Assembly (NCBI GenBank): GCA_017962545.1
Contig: JAGCVD010000009.1
Coordinates: forward strand, 19,447 to 83,446
DNA length: 64,000 nt
Reading direction: 5' to 3'
DNA from: Bacteroidales bacterium
GTDB lineage: Bacteria > Bacteroidota > Bacteroidia > Bacteroidales > P3
Numbering within the stretch: position 1 is the stretch's first letter; every line of letters begins with the position of its first letter. The notes under the pieces were generated by a model. The model saw nothing but the letters and a program-made list of their open reading frames with translations, was not told the DNA's origin and made no database searches. This document shows, piece after piece, positions 48,429-57,160 of this stretch. A program made the translations under genes and the position numbers.

Positions 48429-49988
48429 ATGAAGATTTTCAGATTTTCATTCATGATGCTGGCAGCCGCGATGCTGCTGTCGGCTTGTTCCAACAACTCC
48501 GGTTATTCGGCCACGACAGGTTGGAATTACAATGACCCCGAGTGGGGTGGCTATGATGTGACGGGTATCCCCGAGCAGGATGCAGCCCCCGGACTGGTCT
48601 TCATCGAAGGCGGTTCGTTTGTCATGGGCCATGTCAGCGAGGATCCGCGCTACACTTGGAACAACACCCCGCACACTGTGACGGTGTCGTCGTTCTATAT
48701 GGACGAGTGTGAGGTGAGCAACCTTGACTACGGCGAGTTCATCTATTGGATGGAACGTGCCTACGGTGAGGAATACCCCGAGAAGGTGGCCGCCATCATG
48801 CCCGACACGGCCTGCTGGCGTGACAAGCTCGCATGGCGTGAAGGCTTTGTGGATTTCTATCTCCGCAGCCCGAACTATGCTGACTATCCCGTTGTCGGCG
48901 TCACCTGGGAGCAGGCTCAGGCCTACTGCACTTGGCGTACCGACCGTGTGAACGAGATGATCCTCGTCGATGAGGGTATCATCATGCTCGACCAGGAGAA
49001 CCTTGGTACCAACGCTTTCCAGACCGACGTCTACTTGGCTGGCCGTTATGAGGGTGAGACCCGCAGAGGTCTGACCGACTACAACCCCGCCGCCGGTGGC
49101 GAGGAGCGTCAGGTGCGCAGGGCCGACGGTCTTCTGTATCCCTACTACCGTCTGCCAACAGAGGCTGAGTGGGAGTTTGCCGCTTTGGGTATGATTGGCA
49201 ACACTTATGACGAGCGTGTCACCGAGCACAAGACCTACCCCTGGGCTGGTCAGAGCCTGCGTTCGGCCAACAAGAAATACTACGGTCAGTTCCTGGCCAA
49301 CTTCAAGCGTACCCGTGGCGACGCCATGGGTGTGGCCGGCAACCTCAACGACGGTTGGGACTACACCTGCCCCGTTAGATGGTACTTCCCCAACGACTAC
49401 GGTCTGTACAACATGGCTGGCAACGTCAGCGAGTGGTGCATGGATGTCTATCGTAAGACCGTCCAGCCCATCGGTGCCGACGACATGGATCCCTTCCGTG
49501 GCAACATCTACCGTACCCCTGAGCTCGACGAGGATAACGAGGTCTTCATTGGCGATGACGGTATGATTAAGTACAAAGAGGTCGACTTCCAGGCCAACCG
49601 TCGCAACTACCGTCAGGCCAACAACGTCAACTATCTCGATGGCGACCGTGCCTCGAACCTTGACAACTGGAAGGACGAGGTAGACGAGGAAGAGGAAGAG
49701 TATGGTGAGGAAGAGGAAGTGGCCGAGGAGGAAGGCGACGAGGAAGAGGGCATGAGTGCCGACGACGAGTCGACCAACCGTATGTACCGTCGTATCAGCG
49801 ACAACCAGAAAGAGAACCCCACCTCGAGCCTAGTGAACAACAAGGTGCGCGTGGTGAAGGGCGGCAGCTGGAAAGACCGTGCCTACTACCTGCAGGCCGG
49901 CACCCGCCGCTACTACGACCAGAACCGTTCGGCCTCCTGGATTGGCTTCCGCTGCGCCATGGATCGTCTAGGTTCGCGTGTCTACTAA
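48429..49988 (+). CDS. gldJ: GldJ-type T9SS/gliding lipoprotein (FGE-sulfatase fold)
   Basis: A 519-residue lipoprotein; MKIFRFSFMMLAAAMLLSAC places the lipid Cys at 20. The mature protein opens with TGWNYNDPEWGGYDV and PGLVFIEGGSFVMGHV, then runs through a formylglycine-generating-enzyme-like domain: SSFYMDECEVSNLDYGEFIY, YPVVGVTWEQAQAYCTWRTD, YYRLPTEAEWEFAALG, and the end NNKVRVVKGGSWKDRAYYLQ, SWIGFRCAMDRLG. These features fit GldJ better than its paralogue GldK/PorK, also an FGE-like ring-forming lipoprotein. No catalytic Cys pair is evident. Residues about 418-448 are an acidic tract (DEVDEEEEEYGEEEEVAEEE) inside the fold. It lies 80 bases after porP and ends at a terminator. Confidence 0.82.
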   Translation: MKIFRFSFMMLAAAMLLSACSNNSGYSATTGWNYNDPEWGGYDVTGIPEQDAAPGLVFIEGGSFVMGHVSEDPRYTWNNTPHTVTVSSFYMDECEVSNLDYGEFIYWMERAYGEEYPEKVAAIMPDTACWRDKLAWREGFVDFYLRSPNYADYPVVGVTWEQAQAYCTWRTDRVNEMILVDEGIIMLDQENLGTNAFQTDVYLAGRYEGETRRGLTDYNPAAGGEERQVRRADGLLYPYYRLPTEAEWEFAALGMIGNTYDERVTEHKTYPWAGQSLRSANKKYYGQFLANFKRTRGDAMGVAGNLNDGWDYTCPVRWYFPNDYGLYNMAGNVSEWCMDVYRKTVQPIGADDMDPFRGNIYRTPELDEDNEVFIGDDGMIKYKEVDFQANRRNYRQANNVNYLDGDRASNLDNWKDEVDEEEEEYGEEEEVAEEEGDEEEGMSADDESTNRMYRRISDNQKENPTSSLVNNKVRVVKGGSWKDRAYYLQAGTRRYYDQNRSASWIGFRCAMDRLGSRVY

Positions 49989-50019
49989 GAATTAAGTTTT
50001 CCTATCAATAATAACGACG

Positions 50020-50050
50020 GAGACGCGGCATGCCACGTCTCTGTCGTTTT
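50020..50050 (+). terminator. Terminator after the gldJ-like gene
   Basis: GAGACGCGGC-AT-GCCACGTCTC, a 10-bp stem with one mismatch, is followed by TGTCGTTTT. An in-frame ATG at 50030 sits in its loop, which argues against that ATG as the start of the next gene. Confidence 0.72.
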
Positions 50051-50068
50051 AAACAAGGACGCCTGACA

Positions 50069-51577
50069 TTGAGAAAAATCCTCATCATACTGCTTGCGCT
50101 GTTATGCATGTCGACGGCTGCCGAAGCGCAGAAGTTGATAGAATATACCTCCGGTATGGGGTCGCGCGACCCGGAGCATAGCGATGTTTGGATACTTTAC
50201 CGCCATGTCTGTGCCATCCATGAGGGCATGATACTGGATGTCGACTCGGCACACTACAATACACAAGAGAATAGCTTCAAGGCTTTCCGTAACGTTGTCA
50301 TCCAGCTCAGCGACACCACCTTCATCTATGGCGACAGGCTTCACTATGACGGCAATACGCGTGTGGTGAATATCTGGGCCGATACGGTGGTGTTCATCGA
50401 CGGTGGCACCCAACTGCTGGCCAACCATCTCACCTATGAGCGAAACCGCTCCACGGCCTACTATACCGAGTGGGGCTACGGCAGCAGTGAGGACCGCAAT
50501 CTCTACAGCCGCCAGGGGCAGTACAATTCTGACCTCAAGCAGTTCTATATCTACAACGACGTGGTGCTGACCGACAGCACCATGCGTCTCGTCACCGACA
50601 CGCTGCTTTACAACACGGAGACATCGGTGGCCCATTTCGAGAGTCCTACCTATATTTATAGCGACTCGTCGACCATCTACAGCGAGTTGGGCGATTATAA
50701 CACAGACAGCCGCTTCTCAATCTCCTACCGAGCCTCGCATGTCGACAACCAAGGACGCACCATCGATAGTGACACACTCTATTATGACGAGCGGCTGCAA
50801 TATGGTAAGGCCTTCGGCAATGTCATTATCATCGATTCTGCCAACGAGCTTACCTGCACGGGACGTTATGGCGAGACCTCCCAGGCCGACGGATTCTCTT
50901 TCGTGACCGACAGCGCCCATGTCTTGTTTGTCGACAGAGGAGATTCGTTATTCCTGCATGCCGACACCATCTATGTCACTAACGACAGCGCCAACCAGAT
51001 GCAGACGGTTCGTGCCAACTATCATGTCAAGGTGTACCGCCGCGATGCACAGGCCATGTGCGACTCGGCGTTTTACAGCGCCCCCGACTCGACACTGCTG
51101 CTCTACAAGGATCCTGTGTTGTGGTATGAGCACTACCAGTGTGTGGCCGACACCATTGAGCTGTTGCATGACACCGCCGGGATGCGGCAGGCATGGCTGC
51201 GCACGAATTGTTTCGCCGTGCAGCAGGTCGATCGCGAGAAGTTCAACCAGTTGAAAGGCCATCAGGGTGTTGTCTATTTCCGGAACGGCGAACCCGACTA
51301 TGCCGATGTGCTGGGCAATGCCCAGATGGTGTTCTATATCACCGAGGAGGACAGTGCCGGCCGTACTGTACTGATAGGTGTCAATGCCGGCGTGGGTACC
51401 GACATGCGTATCTACTTCGACACCGCCCGTGCCCCTGTGCGTGTGGTGACGTTTGACAATCCGGACATGCAGACTTATCCTGTCGGTCAGTTGCCCGTGG
51501 AATTGAGGCGGCTGCCCGACTTCCGCTGGCTGCCCCTCCGCCGTCCCCGCAGGCCGGAGGATGTCTTTGTTTGGTGA
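50069..51577 (+). CDS. OstA-like (LptA/LptD N-terminal-type) periplasmic protein
   Basis: About 502 residues of repeated beta strands typical of the OstA/LptA fold. The signal peptide is RKILIILLALLCMSTAAEAQ if translation starts at the TTG at 50069; the upstream ATG (50030) lies in a terminator hairpin and would add a hydrophilic leader, so TTG is preferred. The body repeats the pattern 'gD.l.Yd' (IYGDRLHYDGNTRVVNIWAD, LLANHLTYERNRSTAYYTEW, RLVTDTLLYNTETSVAHFES, TIDSDTLYYDERLQYGKAFG), as expected for jelly-roll lipid carriers in lipopolysaccharide transport. In Bacteroidota this protein is longer than LptA. The C terminus FRWLPLRRPRRPEDVFVW is conserved-looking. It stands between two terminators, so probably has its own promoter. 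Confidence 0.85.
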   Translation: MRKILIILLALLCMSTAAEAQKLIEYTSGMGSRDPEHSDVWILYRHVCAIHEGMILDVDSAHYNTQENSFKAFRNVVIQLSDTTFIYGDRLHYDGNTRVVNIWADTVVFIDGGTQLLANHLTYERNRSTAYYTEWGYGSSEDRNLYSRQGQYNSDLKQFYIYNDVVLTDSTMRLVTDTLLYNTETSVAHFESPTYIYSDSSTIYSELGDYNTDSRFSISYRASHVDNQGRTIDSDTLYYDERLQYGKAFGNVIIIDSANELTCTGRYGETSQADGFSFVTDSAHVLFVDRGDSLFLHADTIYVTNDSANQMQTVRANYHVKVYRRDAQAMCDSAFYSAPDSTLLLYKDPVLWYEHYQCVADTIELLHDTAGMRQAWLRTNCFAVQQVDREKFNQLKGHQGVVYFRNGEPDYADVLGNAQMVFYITEEDSAGRTVLIGVNAGVGTDMRIYFDTARAPVRVVTFDNPDMQTYPVGQLPVELRRLPDFRWLPLRRPRRPEDVFVW

Positions 51578-51592
51578 CAAAATGTCAGTAAC

Positions 51593-51614
51593 GACTGCCA
51601 CTGGCAGTCTTTTT
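51593..51614 (+). terminator. Terminator after the OstA-like gene
   Basis: GACTGCCA-C-TGGCAGTC, an 8-bp perfect stem with a one-base centre, is followed by TTTTT. Confidence 0.8.
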
Positions 51615-51645
51615 GCTATATATAATGCTGTAAAATCATTTAGAC

Positions 51646-52203
51646 ATGAGTAAGAAAGAACACAATAAAACCGAGACGGAAGAGACCGTCAACCAGCACC
51701 CTGAGAGCGAGGAAGCCGTAGAGCAGGCCTCCGAAGAGATTCAAGAGGAGACTGCCACCGAACCCACCGAAGCTGACAAATTGCAGGAGATGGGTGAGAA
51801 GTTGGCAACCCTCAACGACAAATACCTTCGTCTTTATTCGGAGTACGAGAACTACCGCAAGCGCACCAATGTGGAGAAAGCCGACCTGCTGCTCAACGGC
51901 AGCCGTGAGATGATGAAAGCTATACTCCCTGTTGTCGACGACTTTGAGCGCGCTCTGGCTGCCACAGGTGACGACGAAGGGGTGAAACTTATCTACAGCA
52001 AGCTGATGAAGATTCTTGAGCAGAAAGGCTTGAAAGCCATGGAGGCCAAAGGGGAGAAGTTTGACGAGTCCATGCACGAGGCTGTCACGCAGATACCCGC
52101 CCCCGCTCCCGAGCAGAAGGGTCTGGTCATCGACGTGGTCGAGAAAGGATACTACCTCAACGACAAAGTGCTGCGTTATGCCAAGGTTGTTGTGGCTTGC
52201 TGA
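51646..52203 (+). CDS. grpE: Nucleotide exchange factor GrpE
   Basis: A 185-residue cytoplasmic co-chaperone that releases ADP from DnaK. The first 50 residues are acidic and disordered (ESEEAVEQASEEIQEETATE). A long dimerising coiled coil follows (EADKLQEMGEKLATLNDKYL) with the family signature YSEYENYRKRTNVEK. The beta-wing head at the end has LEQKGLKAMEAKGEKFDESM, HEAVTQIPAP and KGYYLNDKVLRYAKVVVA. It lies 16 bases before dnaJ; dnaK is not in the window. No CIRCE element (HrcA operator) was seen upstream. Confidence 0.96.
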   Translation: MSKKEHNKTETEETVNQHPESEEAVEQASEEIQEETATEPTEADKLQEMGEKLATLNDKYLRLYSEYENYRKRTNVEKADLLLNGSREMMKAILPVVDDFERALAATGDDEGVKLIYSKLMKILEQKGLKAMEAKGEKFDESMHEAVTQIPAPAPEQKGLVIDVVEKGYYLNDKVLRYAKVVVAC

Positions 52204-52219
52204 AAGGAGACTATAGACT

Positions 52220-53374
52220 ATGGCAACAAAGAGAGATTACTATGAAGTGCTGGGCGTAGACAAGAACGCTACGCCTGACGAACTTAAGAAGGCCTACCGT
52301 AAGCTGGCCTTGCAATACCATCCCGACCGCAACCCCGGCGACAAGGATGCCGAGGAGAAGTTCAAGGAAGCCGCCGAGGCCTACGATGTCCTCAGCAATC
52401 CCGAGAAGAAGGCCCGTTATGACCAGTTCGGCCATGCCGGTGTCGACGGCGCTTACGGCCAGGGCGGCATGAATATGGACGACATATTCTCCCAGTTCGG
52501 CAGCATCTTCGGCGATTTGTTCGGCGGAGGTTTCCGTACGGGCTTCACCGGTTTCGGTGGCGGCGGTGGCGCGGCACGCCGTGTGCTGCGCGGCACCAAC
52601 CTGCGTATCAAGGTCAAGCTTACGCTGGAGGAGATTGACCGTGGCTGTGAGAAGAAAATCAAGGTCAGTAAGTTTGTGCCCTGCAAGACTTGTGGCGGCA
52701 GCGGCGCCCGTGACGGCAAGATGGAGACATGCCCCCACTGTCATGGTAGCGGAGTGGTCACCGAGACCAAGCGCACCATTCTTGGCATGATGCAGACGCA
52801 GAGCGCCTGTCCGCATTGCGGCGGCGAGGGACGCATCATCAAAGACAAGTGCCACGACTGTCATGGCGACGGCATCGTCAAGAGTGACGAGATTATCACC
52901 ATCAATATCCCCGCCGGTGTGCAGGACGGCATGCAGCTGGCCATGCAGGGTCAGGGTAATGCGGCTCCCCACAATGGTATCGCCGGCGACCTCATCGTGC
53001 TCATCGAAGAACAGGAGCATGACGTCTTTGAGCGCCAGGATGCCAACCTCTACTACAACGCCTTCATCACCTTCAGCGAGGCCGCCCTGGGAGCGTCGGT
53101 GGAGATACCTACGCTCAGCGGTAAGGTGAAGATTAAGATTGACCCCGGCACGCCGTCGGGCCGTGTGGTGCGTCTGCGTGGCAAGGGATTGCCCGTCGTC
53201 AACGGCTATGGCCGTGGCGACCTCCTCGTCTGCCTCAATGTGTGGGTGCCCAAGAACCTCACCAAGGAAGAGAAGAAAACCCTCGAAGACCTGCAGAATC
53301 ACGACAACTTCAAGCCCAACCCCACCAAGCAGGAGCGAGGCTTCTTCGACAAGATGAAAGAAATGTTCAACTGA
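52220..53374 (+). CDS. dnaJ: Molecular chaperone DnaJ
   Basis: A 384-residue Hsp40. The J domain (residues 1-70) has the HPD triad at 34-36 ([18 protein letters not shown]) that stimulates DnaK ATPase. A Gly/Phe-rich linker ([20 protein letters not shown]) is followed by four zinc-binding CxxCxGxG repeats: [24 protein letters not shown] and CHDCHGDG, so it is a type I DnaJ. Two substrate-binding barrels follow ([36 protein letters not shown]). The stop overlaps the ATG of the DUF2851 gene by one base (TGATG). Confidence 0.97.
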   Translation: MATKRDYYEVLGVDKNATPDELKKAYRKLALQYHPDRNPGDKDAEEKFKEAAEAYDVLSNPEKKARYDQFGHAGVDGAYGQGGMNMDDIFSQFGSIFGDLFGGGFRTGFTGFGGGGGAARRVLRGTNLRIKVKLTLEEIDRGCEKKIKVSKFVPCKTCGGSGARDGKMETCPHCHGSGVVTETKRTILGMMQTQSACPHCGGEGRIIKDKCHDCHGDGIVKSDEIITINIPAGVQDGMQLAMQGQGNAAPHNGIAGDLIVLIEEQEHDVFERQDANLYYNAFITFSEAALGASVEIPTLSGKVKIKIDPGTPSGRVVRLRGKGLPVVNGYGRGDLLVCLNVWVPKNLTKEEKKTLEDLQNHDNFKPNPTKQERGFFDKMKEMFN

Positions 53375-54654
53375 TGACGGAATCTTTCCTGCACTACGTT
53401 TGGCAGCACCAAATGTTCCTGCCCGGGCTGACCACCACCGATGGCCAGCCTGTCGTCGTCTTACGTGCCGGCGAGCCAAACCACGATGCAGGTCCCGATT
53501 TCTTCAATGCCCGTCTGCGTATCGGCGATGTGGAGTGGGCCGGCAATGTCGAGGTGCACATCAAGTCTTCTGACTGGAATGCCCACCGTCATCAGCACGA
53601 CGCAGCCTACAACAACGTCGTCCTACATGTCGTCTACCAGCATGACGCCGATGTGACGCTGCAGAATGGCAAAACGATGCCCACGCTGGAGCTTAAAACA
53701 TTCCTGCATCCTTCGTTGGTGGCCAACTACGACTCCCTGATGGCTCCTGCCGCCGGCAGCGACATCCCTTGCGGCGCAAGGGTGGGGGAGGTCCCCTCCT
53801 TTCTGATGACCTCGTTCTTCGAGCGTCTCACCGTCGAGCGCATCGAGGCCAAGTCTGAGACCGTGCGCCGTCTGCTGGAAGAGAGTCATGGCGGCTGGGA
53901 GCAGACCTGCTATTGGCTCCTTGCCCGTTATTTCGGCGGCAAGGTCAACGCGCTGCCCTTCGAGCTCCTGGCCAAAGCCACCGACCAGCGCCTGCTGGCA
54001 CGGTGGAGCGACAACCGTCAGCGTCTGGAGGCCTTGCTGATGGGGCAGGCCGGACTGCTGGAAGGCTACTACGAGGACGACTATCCCCGGACGCTCCAGG
54101 CCGACTATGAAGCCCTGCGTGCAGGAGCTTCCTTGTCGCCCATAGGCGATTACCTTTGGAAGTTCCACCGCCTCCGTCCCTCCAGCTTCCCCACCATCCG
54201 TATCAGCCAGCTGGCCGACCTCCTCTCCCGTACCAAGAACCTCTTCGCCACGCTCCTCTCCATGACCGACGTGAAAGAGTTGGAGCGTCTCTTCTGCTGC
54301 CAGGCGGCGCCCTATTGGAACACCCATTACCAATTCGACCAGACCGCAGCAAAAGTCAGCGCCAAGCGCATGGGCAGGATGCAGGCTCATACGCTGATCA
54401 TCAACGCTTGGGTGCCGCTTCTGTTTGTCTACGGTGCCGAGCATGGCCAGCAGCAGTACAAAGAGCAGGCCTTGTCGCTTCTCGCGCAGATTGCCGCCGA
54501 AGACAACGCCGTCATCCGTCGATGGCAGGCCGTGGGTGTCGCACCCGCCAATGCGGCCCAGAGCCAAGCCCTGCTGCAGCTCACCAATGTATATTGTTCC
54601 AATCGCCGTTGCCTCGAATGTCGCATCGGCTATCATCTTTTGAAGCACCAATGA
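53374..54654 (+). CDS. DUF2851-family protein
   Basis: A 426-residue soluble protein of unknown function, restricted as far as I know to Bacteroidota and relatives. It begins [20 protein letters not shown] and contains the DUF2851 blocks NHDAGPDFFNARLRIGDVEW, GNVEVHIKSSDWNAHRHQHD and NNVVLHVVYQHD. The Asp, Glu and His residues are reminiscent of nuclease-like metal sites (inference). The C-terminal half is helical (RISQLADLLSRTKNLF). The last residues, RCLECRIGYHLLKH, have a CxxC pair. The start is set by TGATG overlap with dnaJ, and its own stop overlaps murF-alr by four bases, so it belongs to the chaperone/cell-wall transcript. Confidence 0.85.
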   Translation: MTESFLHYVWQHQMFLPGLTTTDGQPVVVLRAGEPNHDAGPDFFNARLRIGDVEWAGNVEVHIKSSDWNAHRHQHDAAYNNVVLHVVYQHDADVTLQNGKTMPTLELKTFLHPSLVANYDSLMAPAAGSDIPCGARVGEVPSFLMTSFFERLTVERIEAKSETVRRLLEESHGGWEQTCYWLLARYFGGKVNALPFELLAKATDQRLLARWSDNRQRLEALLMGQAGLLEGYYEDDYPRTLQADYEALRAGASLSPIGDYLWKFHRLRPSSFPTIRISQLADLLSRTKNLFATLLSMTDVKELERLFCCQAAPYWNTHYQFDQTAAKVSAKRMGRMQAHTLIINAWVPLLFVYGAEHGQQQYKEQALSLLAQIAAEDNAVIRRWQAVGVAPANAAQSQALLQLTNVYCSNRRCLECRIGYHLLKHQ

Positions 54655-57089
54655 AAGCCTCGGAAATAAGCAATATCATCGCCCCTTCATGCGCGCGCGT
54701 GACGGCTCCCACGGCCGTTGTCAGCCAGTTGCTCACCGACAGTCGCCGTCTCAGCGACCCGCAGGGCACCCTCTTCTTTGCCATCGCCACCAAGCGCAAC
54801 AGCGGTTGCCGTTATATCGACAGCCTCTACCGTGCCGGCGTGCGCTCTTTCGTCGTCCCCGACGGAAGTACGGTCGACTACCCCGACGCCAATGTCTGGC
54901 AGGTGCCCGATGTTGTGGAGGCTCTGCAGCGCCTCGCCTCGGCACACCGTAGGCGCTACGACATCCCGGTGGTGGGCATCACCGGCAGTAACGGCAAGAC
55001 CATCGTCAAAGACTGGCTGGTGCAGCTCCTCTCGCCCGACCGCCGTGTTGTCGCCAGTCCCAAGAGCTACAATTCGCAGATTGGCGTACCTCTGTCTGTG
55101 TGGCAGATGGGCGCCGACCACGAGATAGCCCTCTTTGAGGCCGGTATCTCCGAACCCGGCGAGATGGCCGCCTTGCGCGAGGTCATCAACCCCACCATAG
55201 GTGTCTTCACCAACATTGGGCCAGCCCACGACGAGAACTTCGCCAGCCGTGAGCAGAAGGTGGCCGAGAAGATGCAGCTCTTCACGCATTGCAACGCCCT
55301 TGTCTGCAACGCCGACTATAAGGCCTTTATCCCCGCTGTGCCGCGTCCCTTTATCTGGGGTTGTACGTCCGACTGCGACCTGCAGCTCGTCGGCACCACC
55401 GTCGTCGACAGCCGCACCACCCTCAAGTTGCAGTATGCCGGCAACGCTTTCAATATTGTCATTCCTTTCGTCGACCGAGCCTCGCAGGAGAACGCCATGC
55501 ATTGCATCGCTTTGATGCTCCTCCTGGGTTACACCCCCGACGTCGTCGCCGCCCGCTGCCAGCGCCTGGCGCCTGTCGAGATGCGCCTGGAGTTGAACGA
55601 GGGCGTCGGCGACAGCCTGCTTATCAACGACAGCTATTCCCTTGACATCAACTCGCTCACCATAGCCCTCGACTACCAGGCCCACCAGCAGCAGCGCTAC
55701 ACTCGCACGCTTATCATGAGTGACATCATGCAGGCCGGTGTCGACGACCATGAGCTGTACAGCCAGGTGGCCCGCTTGCTGCGTCAACGTGGTGTCAACC
55801 GTTTCATAGGCATAGGCCCCGCATTGTCGCGTTGCAGCGCCCTCTTCGCTGATATCGACAGCACCTTCTACACCTCGACCGACGACTTCATCAGCCACCA
55901 TGATATGGGCTCTTTCCATAACGAGACCATCCTCCTCAAGGGAGCCCGTGTCTTTGGCTTCGAGCGCATCGCCAAACTGTTGCAGCGTCAGAGCCATGAG
56001 ACGGTCATGGAGGTTAATCTCGACGCCCTGGTGCATAACCTCAACTATTTCCGCTCGCAGCTGAAGCCCACCACCAAACTGATGGCCATGGTCAAGGCCT
56101 CCAGCTACGGTGCCGGCACCATCGAGGTGGCCAGCGCGCTGCAGTTCAATCATGTCGACTATCTGACGGTGGCCTACATCGACGAGGGCGTCAAACTGAG
56201 GCAGGGAGGCATCACGCTGCCCATCATGGTGATGAACCCCGAGCCCGCGGGCTTCGACGACATCGTGCGCTACCGCCTGGAGCCCGACATCTACAGCTTC
56301 CGTGTCCTTGACCTCTTCGCCGACAGGATAGCGTCGGAACATCTGGCCTCGGGCGAAACCTATCCCATCCATATCGAGTTCGACACTGGCATGCATCGTC
56401 TGGGCTTCACCGGCAACGATGTCGAGCCGTTGCGCGCCCGTCTTGCCGAGCTTAAAGAGGTGCTGCAGGTGAAGAGCGTGTTCTCCCATCTGGCCTGTAG
56501 CGAAGACCCCACCATGGACGACTTCACCCGCAGCCAGATAGCCCGTCTTCAGGAGTGGGGCCGAGACCTGCCGGGTATCAAGCACATCCTCAACTCCAGC
56601 GGCATCAGCCGTTTTCCGGAGGCGCAGATGGATATGGTGCGTCTCGGCATAGGGCTGTACGGCGTGGCGCCGGAGCCCGACGTGCAGCGTCAGCTGCGCC
56701 AGGTCAGCCGTCTCGTCACCCGTATCTCGCAGATAAAAGAGATTCCCGCCGGCGACACCGTGGGTTACAACCGTCGCTGGCGCGCCCAGCGTCCCTCACG
56801 CATCGCCATCCTCACCATCGGCTATGCCGACGGGTTGCACCGCGGCCTTGGCAACGGCAACGGCCGTGTGCTCATAGGCGGCTCTGAGGCGCCCATCATC
56901 GGCAGCATCTGCATGGACATGTGCTTCGTCGACGTCACCGATGTAGCTTGTCAGGAAGGCGACCGCGCGGTCATCTTCGGTATTGGCGACCTGCTGCAGC
57001 GCAACGCCGCAGCAGCAGGCACCATTCCCTACGAGCTGCTCACCGCCGTGGCTCCCAGGGTGAAACGGGTATACTACCATGAGGAATGA
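54651..57089 (+). CDS. Bifunctional MurF ligase / alanine racemase
   Basis: An 812-residue fusion typical of Bacteroidota. The N-terminal half is MurF, which adds D-Ala-D-Ala to UDP-MurNAc-tripeptide: ATP loop GITGSNGKTIVKDW near residues 108-121, then SYNSQIGVPLSVWQM and FEAGISEPGEMAALREVINP, and the C-terminal block NDSYSLDINSLTIALDY. From about residue 460 it is a PLP alanine racemase making D-Ala: the PLP Lys in AMVKASSYGAGTIEVA (near residue 480), HIEFDTGMHRLGFTG, and the second catalytic Tyr region TVGYNRRWRAQRPSRIAIL with IGYADG and GSICMDMCFVDVTD. Supplying and ligating D-Ala by one chain suggests substrate coupling. The start overlaps the DUF2851 stop (ATGA). Confidence 0.95.
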   Translation: MKASEISNIIAPSCARVTAPTAVVSQLLTDSRRLSDPQGTLFFAIATKRNSGCRYIDSLYRAGVRSFVVPDGSTVDYPDANVWQVPDVVEALQRLASAHRRRYDIPVVGITGSNGKTIVKDWLVQLLSPDRRVVASPKSYNSQIGVPLSVWQMGADHEIALFEAGISEPGEMAALREVINPTIGVFTNIGPAHDENFASREQKVAEKMQLFTHCNALVCNADYKAFIPAVPRPFIWGCTSDCDLQLVGTTVVDSRTTLKLQYAGNAFNIVIPFVDRASQENAMHCIALMLLLGYTPDVVAARCQRLAPVEMRLELNEGVGDSLLINDSYSLDINSLTIALDYQAHQQQRYTRTLIMSDIMQAGVDDHELYSQVARLLRQRGVNRFIGIGPALSRCSALFADIDSTFYTSTDDFISHHDMGSFHNETILLKGARVFGFERIAKLLQRQSHETVMEVNLDALVHNLNYFRSQLKPTTKLMAMVKASSYGAGTIEVASALQFNHVDYLTVAYIDEGVKLRQGGITLPIMVMNPEPAGFDDIVRYRLEPDIYSFRVLDLFADRIASEHLASGETYPIHIEFDTGMHRLGFTGNDVEPLRARLAELKEVLQVKSVFSHLACSEDPTMDDFTRSQIARLQEWGRDLPGIKHILNSSGISRFPEAQMDMVRLGIGLYGVAPEPDVQRQLRQVSRLVTRISQIKEIPAGDTVGYNRRWRAQRPSRIAILTIGYADGLHRGLGNGNGRVLIGGSEAPIIGSICMDMCFVDVTDVACQEGDRAVIFGIGDLLQRNAAAAGTIPYELLTAVAPRVKRVYYHEE

Positions 57090-57160
57090 TTGAAACAAAA
57101 ATAGAGATTATTACGTTATTATATATTACTACGCGAGAAACCTAAACATAGCGAACTATA

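Noticed and set aside
53755-53800. GVGEVPS-like segment in the DUF2851 gene as another copy of the palindromic element
   Set aside because: The DNA there lacks the inverted repeat and the CCCGAAGGGCGG module, and the residues fit the expected family sequence.
54687-56585. A 632-codon minus-strand frame antisense to murF-alr
   Set aside because: Overlaps a fully recognised bifunctional enzyme and shows only codon-shadow composition.
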